Source of the DNA: JBDRNO01 sp043811005
Lineage (GTDB): Bacteria > Bacteroidota > Bacteroidia > NORP154
Direction of reading: 5' to 3'
Assembly: GCA_043811005.1 (NCBI GenBank)
Contig: JBDRNO010000101.1
Coordinates: forward strand, 1-44,116
Length of the DNA stretch: 44,116 nt
The translations under genes were made by a program, and so were the position numbers. The notes beneath the pieces are model-generated. The model ran no database searches and was not told the DNA's origin. It worked only from the letters and a program-made list of their open reading frames with translations. Positions 24,930-34,300 of this stretch are shown piece after piece. Within the stretch, counting starts at the first letter, position 1; each line of letters starts with the position of its first letter.

Positions 24930-24999
24930 TAAGTGTCTGCGTTTTTTCAACATCAATTATTTTAAAAATAAAGAATAAAAACAAATCCCAACATCAACA

Positions 25000-25746
25000 A
25001 TGGGAATTTTCAAAACTTTATTTAAAAGCGAGCCCAAATTACCACCAGCAGACTTGTCGGCACTGCACACAGATGTCCATTCCCACCTCATTCCCGGGAT
25101 TGACGATGGGGCAAAGACCATGGATGAATCCATTAACATGATAAGAGAACTTCATCTCCTGGGATACAAAAAACTGATAACTACTCCGCATATTATGTGC
25201 GATCATCAAAAGAACACAAAAGAAGGAATATTGTGGGGGTTACAAAAATTGAGGGAGGCAGTAAAAAAAGAGGATATACCCATTGACCTTGAATCCGCAG
25301 CAGAATATTATGCCGATTTTGATCTTGAAGCCAAAATAGAACAGAACGATCTGCTCACTTTTGGCGATAACTATGTTTTATTTGAACTCTCTTTTCTCAA
25401 TCTACCTGAAAACCTCGGCAGAATTATCTTTAAACTACATACTTCCGGTTATAAGCCGGTTATAGCCCATGTTGAGAGATACGCTTACTGGCACAATAAT
25501 TTCAATGCCTACCGGCAATTAAAGGATGCAGACGTTCTTTTCCAATTAAATATCCCTTCCTTAGCAGGTTATTATTCACCTCAGATAAAAAAAGCTGCGG
25601 AACGATTAATTGATGATGATATGATCGAACTCCTGGGAACGGACTGCCACAGCATGAACTATATTGAATTTATTAAGAGCAGTTTAACGAAAAAATCACT
25701 CCGGAAAGTACTAAGTTCGGGGAAGCTTTTGAATAATACATTGTGA
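25000..25746 (+). CDS. PHP-type tyrosine-protein phosphatase (CpsB/YwqE family)
   Basis: This 248-residue metal-dependent phosphatase of the PHP superfamily would remove phosphate from a tyrosine autokinase (Wzc-like) that controls polysaccharide chain assembly. Metal-ligand motifs in order are HTDVHSHLIPGIDDGA (about 26-41), TTPHIM, AHVERY and LGTDCHSMN. The length agrees with Bacteroidota YwqE-like proteins. It closes the polysaccharide precursor block, though no tyrosine kinase gene is in the window, so the partner must be elsewhere. The gene is convergent with the next one. Confidence 0.88.
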   Translation: MGIFKTLFKSEPKLPPADLSALHTDVHSHLIPGIDDGAKTMDESINMIRELHLLGYKKLITTPHIMCDHQKNTKEGILWGLQKLREAVKKEDIPIDLESAAEYYADFDLEAKIEQNDLLTFGDNYVLFELSFLNLPENLGRIIFKLHTSGYKPVIAHVERYAYWHNNFNAYRQLKDADVLFQLNIPSLAGYYSPQIKKAAERLIDDDMIELLGTDCHSMNYIEFIKSSLTKKSLRKVLSSGKLLNNTL

Positions 25747-25755
25747 GCAAAAAAA

Positions 25756-25796
25756 AACCTGGTTTATCCTCTTTGTTTTAGGGAATAAACCAAGTT
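25756..25796. terminator. bidirectional terminator-like hairpin between convergent genes
   Basis: AACCTGGTTTATCC (25756-25769) pairs with GGGAATAAACCAAGTT (25781-25796), with a loop of about 11 bases, directly between the phosphatase gene (plus) and the 25861 gene (minus). An A-run precedes it on the plus strand, which is a T-run for minus-strand transcripts. A separate 16-bp palindrome, AAACCAAATTTGGTTT, lies at 25821-25836. Confidence 0.55.
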
Positions 25797-25860
25797 GATA
25801 AATTTATCCAAATGCGAAATAAACCAAATTTGGTTTACAAATAAAGTGAATCCTGACAGT

Positions 25861-26475
25861 CTATTTTGCCTCCTCCTTCTTCCCGCTTTCTTCACCAGCA
25901 CCTTCTTCTTCGGTCGCTTCCCCGGTTCCTTCAGCTTCTTCAGCAACAGGCTCTTCAGTTGTAGCAGCTTCCTCCCCAGTTTTAACTTCAACGTTTTCCT
26001 GTGGTTGTGCATCTTCAGCGGGAGCGGATTCTTCTGTGGTTTCTTTTTCCCCGGAGGAGGTCCCAATTATCTTGTCTTTAAAAATATAGGCAGCAGCTCC
26101 GATAACTGCTATTATTACAATTACTATAATAATAATGAATAATTTCTTTTTGGATTTGGGTTTTGGTGGCTCAGCTGTTTCTGTTTTTTCGGTTTTCTCT
26201 TCACCTGGAACGGTATCCGGTTCGCCCTTTTTGCTTTCCACGCCTCGTGGGACAGCCTGTTGATCTTCGTTTATCCGTTTAATATCTTCAGCAGACAAAT
26301 CCAATCCTTCTATTGTACGGGGGTCAACATTGTACTTCTTACATAGATGCTCCATTACAATATCCTGGCTGTTTCTGAACTTTTCTGCTATGTTGTTAAC
26401 ATTACGTAATTGTCTTTTATCATACTTGATAAAAAAAGCTGTTAAAAGCTCATCGAAAGGTTTTGCAGCACTCAT
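25861..26475 (-). CDS. single-pass membrane protein with acidic low-complexity tail, unknown function
   Basis: This 204-residue protein has an N-terminal soluble part (about 1-60) with MSAAKPFDELLTAFFIKYDKRQLRNV and a helical segment that could bind a partner. A Lys/Pro-rich linker ends in PKPKSKKK, followed by a strongly hydrophobic helix LFIIIIVIVIIAVIGAAAYIF (about 113-134). The tail of about 65 residues is composed almost only of Glu, Ala, Thr and Gly. Positive residues before the helix suggest that the N-terminal part is cytoplasmic. Because the tail is low-complexity, long frames also appear on the other strand, but they lack these features. The 3' box AGTAAATTCCAATAC lies 19 bases upstream of the start. 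No function is recognised. Confidence 0.65.
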   Translation of the reverse strand: MSAAKPFDELLTAFFIKYDKRQLRNVNNIAEKFRNSQDIVMEHLCKKYNVDPRTIEGLDLSAEDIKRINEDQQAVPRGVESKKGEPDTVPGEEKTEKTETAEPPKPKSKKKLFIIIIVIVIIAVIGAAAYIFKDKIIGTSSGEKETTEESAPAEDAQPQENVEVKTGEEAATTEEPVAEEAEGTGEATEEEGAGEESGKKEEAK

Positions 26476-27098
26476 AGTAGTGTTATTTAAATTAGTATTG
26501 GAATTTACTCACTATATTGTTTGTTTTTAAAGGTGTTCGTGAATACTTTGTATTTCAACGTCCGCCAGCTGGCGGATTTATTTCAACAACTTTGTTTTTG
26601 CATTTAATCGTCTGCTTCTGGGTTCTGGGTTGTTGGTTGTATACTCAGACTCCGTAACCACTACATACCACCCAGAACCCAGTAACCAGCCTTCGCAGGC
26701 CGTAGCCTGCTTTGGCAGGCGAAGGCCAGCACCCAGCAACATTATCTTATTTATACTTAACTCAATTCTAAATAATTTCTTTTTTAATCAATTTACTAAA
26801 TTATATTGTTATAATAAGGGCATAAAGAAATATAAAATATTTTGCTATTCAAAATTTAAAATTCTATTGTTCTAATGTTCATTATTCAAAATCTTAAAAT
26901 AACCATGTTATTTCGTTACAATCCCTAAGTTCTAAATAATCATTCTTTGTGGCATAATAAATTGGACAGATTAGTTACCAAAAAAAATTGAAATTCAATT
27001 AGTGAAAATTAGTGTAATTAGTGGCTAAACATTAAAATTCCGATACGTAAAAATTCATGTACTAGTATTCTCTACTTTTTATACTATTTTCGCAAATT
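26476..27098. repeat. 623-base intergenic region: 3' boxes, palindrome, repeat R copy C
   Basis: Going right: a minus-strand 3' box (26495-26509) for the 25861 gene; palindrome TCCGCCAGCTGGCGGA (26561-26576); repeat R copy C on the minus strand (26610-26793), carrying the 36-nt palindrome (26690-26725) between CCAG tetramers; AT-rich sequence without features; then GTGAAAATTAGTGTAATTAG (27002-27021) continuing into the plus-strand 3' box ATTAAAATTCCGATAC (27031-27046). The same 45-base run recurs at 28807-28851. No gene was seen here. Confidence 0.8.
26690..26725 (-). mobile_element. 36-nt palindromic insertion with 4-bp flanking duplication (copy 2)
   Basis: Its ends are CCTTCGC and GCGAAGG, and CCAG is present on both sides (26686-26689 and 26726-26729). 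It occupies the same place in repeat R as copy 1 at 16474-16509, so both may descend from one insertion event before R was copied. Confidence 0.6.
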
Positions 27099-27872
27099 AT
27101 GAAAAACTTTCGGTTCCTTATTAAATACATTCATTACTACCTTATTACCCGGAACAAAGACAACATTCATTCCCCTTTTGTTTTTGATCTGCTCACAAAT
27201 ATAATCAAAGATACCACACCTTTTTATATTTATAAAGATATTGAAACAATCCGCTCCGAACTTCTCCGTTCAAGGAAAAAAATTGAAGTCATGGACTACG
27301 GGACAGGTTCTTCACGCTTGAGAATGGTTAAGGATATTGTGAAAATTTCGGCAAAAAGCCCGAAATATGCACAGCTCTTATTCAGGTTGATCAACCATTT
27401 TCAGCCCCAAACCCTCCTCGAACTGGGCACCTCACTGGGAATAAGCGCTCTTTACCAGGCGTCTGTGAGCAAAGGTTCTAAATTTATTACAGTAGAAGGT
27501 TGTCCGCAAACTGCTGAAATTGCAAGAGAAAATTTTAAGAAACTGAACATGGATAATATTGAATTGATCATTGATAATTTTGATGAAAAACTTCCTGACA
27601 TCTTGCAGCAGGTCAAGCAATTGGATTATGTGTTTTTTGACGGCAACCACAGGAAAAAGCCGACAATTTCATATTTCGAACAGTGCTTACCCCTTGTTGG
27701 CAACAATTCTTTTTTTATTTTTGATGACATACATTATCCGGAGGAGATGGAAGATGCCTGGGAGGTGATAAAGGATCACCCGTCAGTAACGGTTACTATA
27801 GACTTGTTTTTTATGGGACTGGTATTTTTTAGAAAAGAGCTCGCCAAACAGCACTTTGTTGTAAGATTTTGA
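27099..27872 (+). CDS. class I SAM-dependent methyltransferase (O-methyltransferase-like)
   Basis: The 257-residue protein has a SAM-binding Rossmann core: LLELGTSLGISALYQA (motif I, about 107-122), ITVEGCPQTAEIARENFKKL (motif II acidic residue), then DYVFFDGNHRKKPTISYFEQCL and a late FFIFDDIHYPEEME. The Asp-rich segments match the metal-dependent O-methyltransferase layout (YrrM/catechol type). The N-terminal region, about 90 residues with NIHSPFVFDLLTNI, is characteristic of a Bacteroidota subgroup. The substrate is unknown. The gene stands alone between a long repeat-rich gap and the ABC ATPase gene. Confidence 0.8.
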   Translation: MKNFRFLIKYIHYYLITRNKDNIHSPFVFDLLTNIIKDTTPFYIYKDIETIRSELLRSRKKIEVMDYGTGSSRLRMVKDIVKISAKSPKYAQLLFRLINHFQPQTLLELGTSLGISALYQASVSKGSKFITVEGCPQTAEIARENFKKLNMDNIELIIDNFDEKLPDILQQVKQLDYVFFDGNHRKKPTISYFEQCLPLVGNNSFFIFDDIHYPEEMEDAWEVIKDHPSVTVTIDLFFMGLVFFRKELAKQHFVVRF

Positions 27873-27876
27873 TTAA

Positions 27877-27904
27877 TTGAGAATAATTGTAATTATTACA
27901 TTTG
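27877..27904 (+). promoter_or_regulatory. predicted promoter of the LolD-like ATPase gene
   Basis: TTG (27877-27879), 17 bases, TACATTTG (27897-27904). This matches the Bacteroidota TTG...TAnnTTTG pattern and lies 42 bases upstream of the ATG at 27947. Confidence 0.5.
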
Positions 27905-27946
27905 TACAGTTTGCAAAAAGTTTAACTTAAGTTAATTACTAAAAAA

Positions 27947-28627
27947 ATGAACACCCAGATAATAAACCTCACGGATATTGTTAAAAACTTTAGGGTAGGG
28001 ACGGTTATAGTTCGGGCGCTTCGTTCTATTTCACTTGATATTTACAAAAACGAATATGTAGCCCTCATGGGACCCTCCGGTTCTGGAAAATCAACATTGA
28101 TGAATATTTTGGGTTGTCTTGATACTGCTACCAGCGGGCGATATGTTCTTAACGGAACAGATGTGAGCAAATTATCCGACAACGAGCTGGCTGAGATAAG
28201 GAACAAAGAGATCGGTTTTGTTTTCCAGACCTTTAATCTTCTGCCCAGGGCTACTGCTCTTGATAATGTAACATTGCCATTGATCTATGCCGGGCTGAAT
28301 GTAGCATCAAGAGAAGAAAGGGCATTGGAAGTGTTGGAACAGGTTGGCCTGACAGACAGGGTCAAACATAAGCCCAACGAGCTTTCAGGCGGGCAGAGAC
28401 AAAGGGTGGCAATAGCAAGGGCATTGGTCAATCACCCCTCTATTATATTAGCTGATGAGCCAACCGGAAATATTGATTCAAAGGCATCAATGGAGATCAT
28501 GGGATTGTTTGATGAGATCCACAAAAAAGGTAATACTATCATTATAGTTACGCATGAGGAAGATATTGCACAACATGCACACAGGATCATTCGCCTGAGG
28601 GATGGGGAGATAGAATCTGATAAGTAG
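27947..28627 (+). CDS. ABC transporter ATP-binding protein, LolD/MacB type
   Basis: This 226-residue ATPase has Walker A GPSGSGKST (about 43-51), a Q-loop at FVFQTFNLLPRATALDNV, the signature LSGGQRQRVAIARAL, Walker B IILADEPTGNID and the H-loop TH. The MNILGCLDTATSGRYVLNG and NVTLPLIYAG segments place it in the LolD/MacB/FtsE group, which powers extraction of lipoproteins or peptides from the inner membrane. No FtsX-type permease gene is adjacent, so its partner must be encoded elsewhere. The name lolD would be a guess within the group. A promoter-like sequence lies just upstream. Confidence 0.9.
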   Translation: MNTQIINLTDIVKNFRVGTVIVRALRSISLDIYKNEYVALMGPSGSGKSTLMNILGCLDTATSGRYVLNGTDVSKLSDNELAEIRNKEIGFVFQTFNLLPRATALDNVTLPLIYAGLNVASREERALEVLEQVGLTDRVKHKPNELSGGQRQRVAIARALVNHPSIILADEPTGNIDSKASMEIMGLFDEIHKKGNTIIIVTHEEDIAQHAHRIIRLRDGEIESDK

Positions 28628-28635
28628 AATGAAGG

Positions 28636-28851
28636 ACATAACTTTGTAATCCGATAGCTATCGGATTGATTAAAAAGTAATATTGCCACTAATTTCACGA
28701 ATTAACACTAATTATTTATAATTTTTTAAAGAAAATAAAAAAAATGTCAGAATGACTTTTATTATTTTTTATCATTATTTATGGTTTAAAAAATCATGCG
28801 GGTTTCGTGAAAATTAGTGTAATTAGTGGCTAAATATTAAAATTCGAATAC
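28636..28851 (+). repeat. intergenic composite: 5' box interrupted by a palindrome, inverted repeat, 3' box
   Basis: The 5' box ACATAACTTTGTAA (28636-28649) is separated from its second half TTGATTAAAA (28666-28675) by the perfect palindrome TCCGATAGCTATCGGA (28650-28665). An imperfect inverted repeat follows: GCCACTAATTTCACG and ACACTAATT near 28685-28712, and their complements near 28805-28831 (AATTAGTGTAATTAGTGGC). The 3' box ATTAAAATTCGAATAC (28836-28851) ends 18 bases before the adenosyltransferase start. The uninterrupted 5' box is seen at 38466-38490. Confidence 0.75.
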
Positions 28852-28869
28852 ATCAATTTGTATAAGAAC

Positions 28870-29445
28870 ATGAAAATATACACAAAAAAAGGAGACAAGG
28901 GACAAACTTCACTGCTTGGCGGAACAAGGGTTCCCAAGCATCATATTCGAATAGAAGCTTATGGAACAGTTGATGAGCTGAATTCTCATATCGGTTTAAT
29001 CCGCGATCAGGAAGTTGGGGAACATACGGCAAAAATCTTACTGAAAGTCCAGGACAGATTGCTTGCAATCGCTTCAAATTTGGCGTTTGACCCCGGCAAG
29101 TCAAACCTTCCAAAAAAAAGCAGGGGAATAAAAATCCCAGGTTTAAAAGAGGAGGATGTGAATTTCCTCGAAAAGGAAATAGACAAAATGAATGAATCAC
29201 TGCCCGAAATGCGTTCATTTGTCATTCCGGGAGGACATACTACTGTTTCTTTTTGTCATATCGCACGCTGCGTTTGCAGAAGGGCAGAAAGAACGGTTAC
29301 ACAATTATCCGGAGAGAACTATGTTCCGGAATTGATCATTAAATATTTAAACAGGTTATCCGATTATCTTTTTATCCTTTCCCGGAAGTTCTCACAAGTT
29401 CTCAACGTAAAAGAAATTCCATGGAATCCTGATTTTCCCGCCTGA
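28870..29445 (+). CDS. cob(I)alamin adenosyltransferase, PduO type
   Basis: It transfers adenosyl from ATP to cob(I)alamin, giving coenzyme B12. The 191-residue protein starts with MKIYTKKGDKGQTSLLGGTRV, the ATP-binding signature of PduO enzymes, followed by EAYGTVDELNSHIG and the C-terminal RRAERTV and NRLSDYLFILSR segments. ATG at 28870 was chosen instead of the upstream TTG (28858), because it gives the conserved N-terminus directly. The length is normal. No other cobalamin gene is nearby; a B12-dependent enzyme such as methylmalonyl-CoA mutase must be elsewhere. Confidence 0.93.
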   Translation: MKIYTKKGDKGQTSLLGGTRVPKHHIRIEAYGTVDELNSHIGLIRDQEVGEHTAKILLKVQDRLLAIASNLAFDPGKSNLPKKSRGIKIPGLKEEDVNFLEKEIDKMNESLPEMRSFVIPGGHTTVSFCHIARCVCRRAERTVTQLSGENYVPELIIKYLNRLSDYLFILSRKFSQVLNVKEIPWNPDFPA

Positions 29446-29492
29446 TAGCATAATGCAGTTTTAGACAAACAGGTAATTTTATTAGATAAATA

Positions 29493-29523
29493 TTTGGAAT
29501 AGTTAGATATATTTATAATTTTG
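29493..29523 (+). promoter_or_regulatory. predicted promoter of the DUF2795 gene
   Basis: TTTG (29493-29496), 19 bases, TAATTTTG (29516-29523). Both boxes and the spacing match the Bacteroidota housekeeping consensus exactly. The DUF2795 start is 83 bases downstream. Confidence 0.6.
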
Positions 29524-29606
29524 TCCGCCCAAAAATTTTTACAGGCTTTTTATAACTAATAAACTGCAAATCGCAGGAACACTCATAATGTAAAATATTA
29601 AAAATT

Positions 29607-29828
29607 ATGTATTGGACGTTAGAATTAGCTTCAAAATTAGAAGATGCCCCGTGGCCTGCGACAAAAGATGAACTGATCGATTTTGCCATTCGTTCAGGTG
29701 CGCCATTAGAGGTCATCGAAAATCTTCAGGAGATCGAAGATGAAGGCGAATCTTACGATAAAATTGAAGATATCTGGCCCGATTATCCCACCAAAGATGA
29801 TTTCTTCTTTCATGAAGATGAGTATTAA
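29607..29828 (+). CDS. DUF2795 domain protein (73 aa)
   Basis: This small acidic protein contains WPATKDELIDFAIRSGAPLEVIENLQEIEDEGESYDKIEDIWPDYPTK, split here only in description: the WPATKDEL start, the GAPLEV turn and the IWPDYPTK end are the conserved points. It matches the short Bacteroidota form of DUF2795, almost invariant in that phylum. The biochemical role is unknown. It has its own well-formed promoter at 29493-29523 and is followed directly by a 5' box element, suggesting a single-gene transcription unit. Confidence 0.85.
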   Translation: MYWTLELASKLEDAPWPATKDELIDFAIRSGAPLEVIENLQEIEDEGESYDKIEDIWPDYPTKDDFFFHEDEY

Positions 29829-30041
29829 AGGACATAGCTTCATAAATTTATTAAAAAATCCTTAAAAATCCAATTTACTTTTTTTGTTTCTCGCTAAGCT
29901 CGCCAAGTACACAAAGTTCGCTAAAAAATTTTATAACAATATTTACACTTTGCGTCCTTTGTCCGCCAGTTGGCGGAAGAGATAAAACAATAACCGGCAA
30001 CATACGTTAAATCGTTCAATGTAATAAATCAATAACTAAAA
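29829..30041 (+). repeat. intergenic region before waaA: 5' box and palindrome variant
   Basis: ACATAGCTTCAT + AAATTTATTAAAA (29832-29856) is a 5' box starting four bases after the DUF2795 stop. An imperfect inverted repeat follows, of the CTCGCCAAGTACACAAAG / CACTTTGCGTCC kind, and then TCCGCCAGTTGGCGGA (29962-29977), a one-base variant of the 16-bp palindrome. No 3' box was found before waaA. Confidence 0.65.
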
Positions 30042-31271
30042 ATGATCCAATTATATGACATATTTATCTTTTTTTACAACCTGGCGATCCATATTTATTC
30101 CCGCTTTAATAAAAAAGCCAAACTATGGGTTGAAGGAAGAAAAGATATATTTAAACGGCTTGAGGCAGAGATAAAACCCGGTGAGCAAATCGCATGGTTT
30201 CACTGCGCATCTTTGGGCGAATTTGAACAGGGGCGTCCTGTTATTGAAAAATTTAAAGTTCAATGTTCAACGTTTAAAGTTTTAATTACTTTTTTCTCAC
30301 CTTCGGGATATGAAATAAGGAAAAATTACCCAGGAGCAGACTACATATTTTACCTTCCTATTGATACTAAAAAAAATGCGAAAAAATTTATCAGTATTGT
30401 AAAACCATGTATTGCCGTTTTTATTAAATACGAATTTTGGTATCATTACCTGGACACATTGCACAAAAAACAGGTTCCCACATATCTTATTTCAGCTATT
30501 TTCAGGAACAACCAACATTTTTTTAAGTGGTACGGCTCTTTATTCAGGAAATTGTTAAAAAACTTCACGCAAATGTTTGTTCAGGATGAAGCATCACAAA
30601 AACTGCTCGGAAATATTGGCTTGACCAATCACTCTATTAGCGGAGATACCCGTTTTGACAGGGTTTACGATATAGCACAGCAAGCAGAAGAAATTCCATT
30701 AATTCAACAATTCAGCCAGGGCGAAAAATTGCTTATTGCCGGAAGCACATGGGAGATAGATGAAAAGTTGCTTATCAAACTCATTAACATGTTTGATCCG
30801 GATCTCAAATTTATCATCGCCCCACACGAGATAAAAGAGGAGAATATACAGCGAATTACTTCCCAGGTCAAGCACAAGACAATAAAATTTTCTGAAGCAA
30901 ATGATGAGAATATTGCAGATGCAAGGGTATTGGTCATAGACAATATTGGTATGCTCTCAAACTTGTACCAATATGGCTATATTACATATATCGGTGGGGG
31001 TTTCGGCAAGGACATCCACAATATCCTTGAAGCCGCTGCCTTTGGCATGCCGGTTATCTTCGGCCCCAATTATCACAAATTCCAGGAAGCAAAAGACCTG
31101 ATCCAACAAGGAGGCGCTTTTAGCATTAACAATTACTCTGAGCTGAAAAGCAAAGTAAGATTTCTTCTATCCAACGAGTATCTCCCTAAAATAGCCTCGG
31201 AAATAAGCAGGAATTATGTTAAAAGCAAAAAAGGAGCTACGCAGAAAATTTTGGAGGTTATTGGTATTTAA
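30042..31271 (+). CDS. waaA: 3-deoxy-D-manno-octulosonic acid transferase WaaA
   Basis: WaaA (KdtA) adds Kdo from CMP-Kdo to lipid IVA in the inner membrane, an essential lipopolysaccharide step. The 409-residue GT-B fold protein begins with a membrane anchor (about 1-20), followed by the acceptor-binding WFHCASLGEFEQGRPVIEKF, LITFFSPSGYE and PIDTKKNAKKF. In the C-terminal half, GSTWEIDE, APHEIKEENI, YITYIGGGFGKDIHNILEAAAFGMPVIFGPNYHKFQEA are characteristic of the family. The length is normal. The stretch KVQCSTFKV is encoded by AAAGTTCAATGTTCAACGTT, repeat-like DNA, but the local length agrees with the family. Confidence 0.95.
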   Translation: MIQLYDIFIFFYNLAIHIYSRFNKKAKLWVEGRKDIFKRLEAEIKPGEQIAWFHCASLGEFEQGRPVIEKFKVQCSTFKVLITFFSPSGYEIRKNYPGADYIFYLPIDTKKNAKKFISIVKPCIAVFIKYEFWYHYLDTLHKKQVPTYLISAIFRNNQHFFKWYGSLFRKLLKNFTQMFVQDEASQKLLGNIGLTNHSISGDTRFDRVYDIAQQAEEIPLIQQFSQGEKLLIAGSTWEIDEKLLIKLINMFDPDLKFIIAPHEIKEENIQRITSQVKHKTIKFSEANDENIADARVLVIDNIGMLSNLYQYGYITYIGGGFGKDIHNILEAAAFGMPVIFGPNYHKFQEAKDLIQQGGAFSINNYSELKSKVRFLLSNEYLPKIASEISRNYVKSKKGATQKILEVIGI

Positions 31272-31274
31272 ATT

Positions 31275-31302
31275 TTTGTTTCAGTACAAAGTAGTACTTT
31301 TG
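31275..31302 (+). promoter_or_regulatory. predicted promoter of the FG-GAP surface protein gene
   Basis: TTTG (31275-31278), 16 bases, TACTTTTG (31295-31302). The -7 element is perfect; the spacing is slightly short. The start codon is 71 bases downstream. Confidence 0.5.
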
Positions 31303-31373
31303 CCGCAAATAAAATTCAGGCATTATAAATAGCTATCAAAGATGTCATTTTAGTAACTAAAACACAACTAATT

Positions 31374-34300
31374 ATGAACTATTTTCAGAGTAAAACATTG
31401 AAAAACAAAGCGCAAAAGACAATATGCAATGCGCAAATTTTAATTACTATTACTATCCTGGCTTTAACCTTTGGACTGTTGAGTTTATACTCCTCTGCCC
31501 AGATATGTTTTGATCTAGACTCCAACTATTCTGTAGGTGCTTATCCCCGTTGCGTGGATATAAACGATTTTAACGGAGACAGTATTCCAGACATGGTAAC
31601 GGCAAATCATATTCCGAGCACCATATCCGTTAGGCTGGGACTCGGAGCCGGTGTTTTTGATACTGTTACCCACTATACAGTAGGTGCCAATGCTCCACGT
31701 TATGTGATCAGTGCAGATCTAAATGGTGATTCTATCCCTGATATTGCGGTAGCAAATTATTATTCAACCTTTGTTTATGTATTAATTGGAGACGGAAACG
31801 GCAATTTCGGTGCAGCTACAAACTATTCTGTAGGTTCTGACCCCACATCAATTGCTGTTGCTGATTATAATAGTGATGGTTACGCAGATCTTGCTGTAAC
31901 AAATAGCGATAATAATAATGTATCCATATTGCTAAATGATAGTGCCGGTGGTTTTGGAACTAAAACCAATTATGCAGCAAGCACTTATCCTACTTCAATC
32001 CTCACTGAAGATTTTAACGATGATGGCTTCCCTGATCTTGCTGTTGCTAATTATAGTGCAGCCAGAGTGTCCGTATTGCTGAGTGATAGTGTGAGTGGTT
32101 TTGGAACTAAAACTGACTTCACTGTAGGTTCTAATCCTTATTGCGTTACTCATGCAGATTTTAACGGAGATGGGATAGTGGATCTGGCAACTTCAAATTA
32201 TGGTTCAAATAATGTATCAGTTTTGATCGGCAACGGATCAGGCGGTTTCAATTCTGCTGTAAATTTTGCTGCGGGTTCGCAACCTATTTCAGTGAGCAGT
32301 GCTGATTATAACGGAGATGGGAATGCTGATATTTCAGTGGCTAATTATAACGGAAATACTGCTACTGTATTGTTTGGTGATGGCACAGGCGACTTTCTCG
32401 ACAACGCAAGCTTTGCAGCAGGTACGGCTCCCCGTTCTGTAGCCAGTGCGGATCTTAACGGAGATGGAACCCCGGATCTGGCGGTAGCAAACCAGACTAC
32501 CAATGATGTGACCATATTATTAAATGAAATGAAAAGAAGCAGTCAAACGCTCGTAGTCTGTACAGGGCAAAGTGTAACAGTAGGTAGTAGCACTTATACT
32601 ACAAGCGGCATATATTTAGATATATTGACTTCATCTCTCGGTTGTGACAGCATCGTTACTACCGACTTAACGGTAAATCCATTACCATCTGTTATCGCTA
32701 ACGCAACTACCAATAATGTTTGTGAAGGATATTCTGTTACGCTAACCGGAAGCGGTGCATCCACTTATGTCTGGTCACAGGGAGTTTCAGATGGAGTAAG
32801 CTTTATTCCTTATGTAGACACAACTTATTTGGTAATGGGAACTGACACAAATGGATGTTCTGATATGGATATGGTTTCAGTTAGCATTATATATCCTGTT
32901 ACCAGTAATCAAACATTAACTATATGTTTAGGAGATAGTGTAACGATTGGAAGCAACACTTATAATACTACCGGTACATATTCAGATGTATTAACTTCAT
33001 CTTTCGGATGCGACAGCACGGTTACCACTAACCTAAAAGTAATTTTTGGCAACGACTCGGCAATTTTCGCTCCTGATACTACTTTTAAAGCAGGGTATCA
33101 AATAAGTTCATTCGCCAGTTACGACTTTAACGGTGATGGGAATTTAGATATGGCTATAACCAGTAGTGGTTCAAACAAAGTATCTATATCACTTGGTGAT
33201 GGGGCAGGTAATTTTGGTACGGCCATATATTATGGGACTGGGTCCGCTCCTTATTCAGTTGCCATAGCAGATTTTAACGGAGATACTTTTGCGGACATGG
33301 TTGTTGCTAATATGAATTCAAACAGTGCATCAGTATTCCTCGGTGACAGTATTGGAGATTTTGGATCAGGAACAGGATTCTCAACAGGCACTAAACCTTC
33401 TTCAGTAGTATGTGCGGACTTTAACAGTGATGGAAATGCAGATTTTGCTGTAGCTAATTATTATGATGCTAATGTGTCATTGTTTTTAGGAAATGGAGCA
33501 GGCGGGTTTGCCCCCAGAACTAATTTCGGGATCGGATCTTATCCTTTAACAATAGTATGCAAGGATTTTAACAATGATGGTAACGCTGATATAGCATCAG
33601 CTAATTGGGGATCAAGTAATGTGTCTGTATTGCTTGGTAATGGGGCAGGCAATTTTGCTGCTGCTGCAAATTTTACTGTTGGTTCTGACCCATATTCAAT
33701 TTGCAGTGGAGATTTTAACGGTGATGGAAATGCAGATTTAGCAACGCCTAATCCCGGCTCAGGGGATATTTCCGTTCTGCTTGGTAATGGAACAGGTGGC
33801 TTTGGGACTTCCGTTGAATATATAGTTGGAGGAATTTGGTTTCCAAGCAGTCCCCGTTCAATTACAAGTGCAGATTTTAATGGCGATGGTAATGCGGATC
33901 TGGCAATTGGGGAGGGCGGTATATTTGTCCTATTGGGCGATGGCATAGGTAGTTTTGCACCTTTCAATTCCTATGTTGTACCCGGTTCTCACTATTCAAT
34001 TATGAGCGCAGATCTAAACAATGATGGAAAACCTGATATAGCTCTTCCCAGTTCACCTGATAGCGCCTATGCTATATTGTTAAACCTTACTATAATGAGG
34101 AGTGAGCAAACATTAACTGTGTGTGCAGGTGATAGCCTTGCAGTGGGTAGCAGTACGTACGATTCAACAGGAATTTACATCGATGTTTTACAAACAGTGG
34201 AGGGTTGTGACAGTACGGTAACTACCAACTTAACCGTAGATCCTGAAATAACGGGAAGCCAAACACTCACTATCTGTGCAGAGGACAGTGTAGTAGTTGG

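Noticed and set aside
25795..26142. Long open frames opposite the acidic-tail protein gene (also 25764-26066 in another frame)
   Set aside because: They arise from the Glu/Ala-rich low-complexity coding of the minus-strand gene, giving Phe/Ser-rich or Lys-rich nonsense. The minus-strand gene has a proper membrane helix and a plausible start.
30256..30290. In-frame repeat insertion in waaA (KVQCSTFKV from AAAGTTCAATGTTCAACG)
   Set aside because: The DNA looks repeat-like, but the distance between EKF and LITFFSPSGYE agrees with other WaaA proteins as I recall them, so no insertion is supported.
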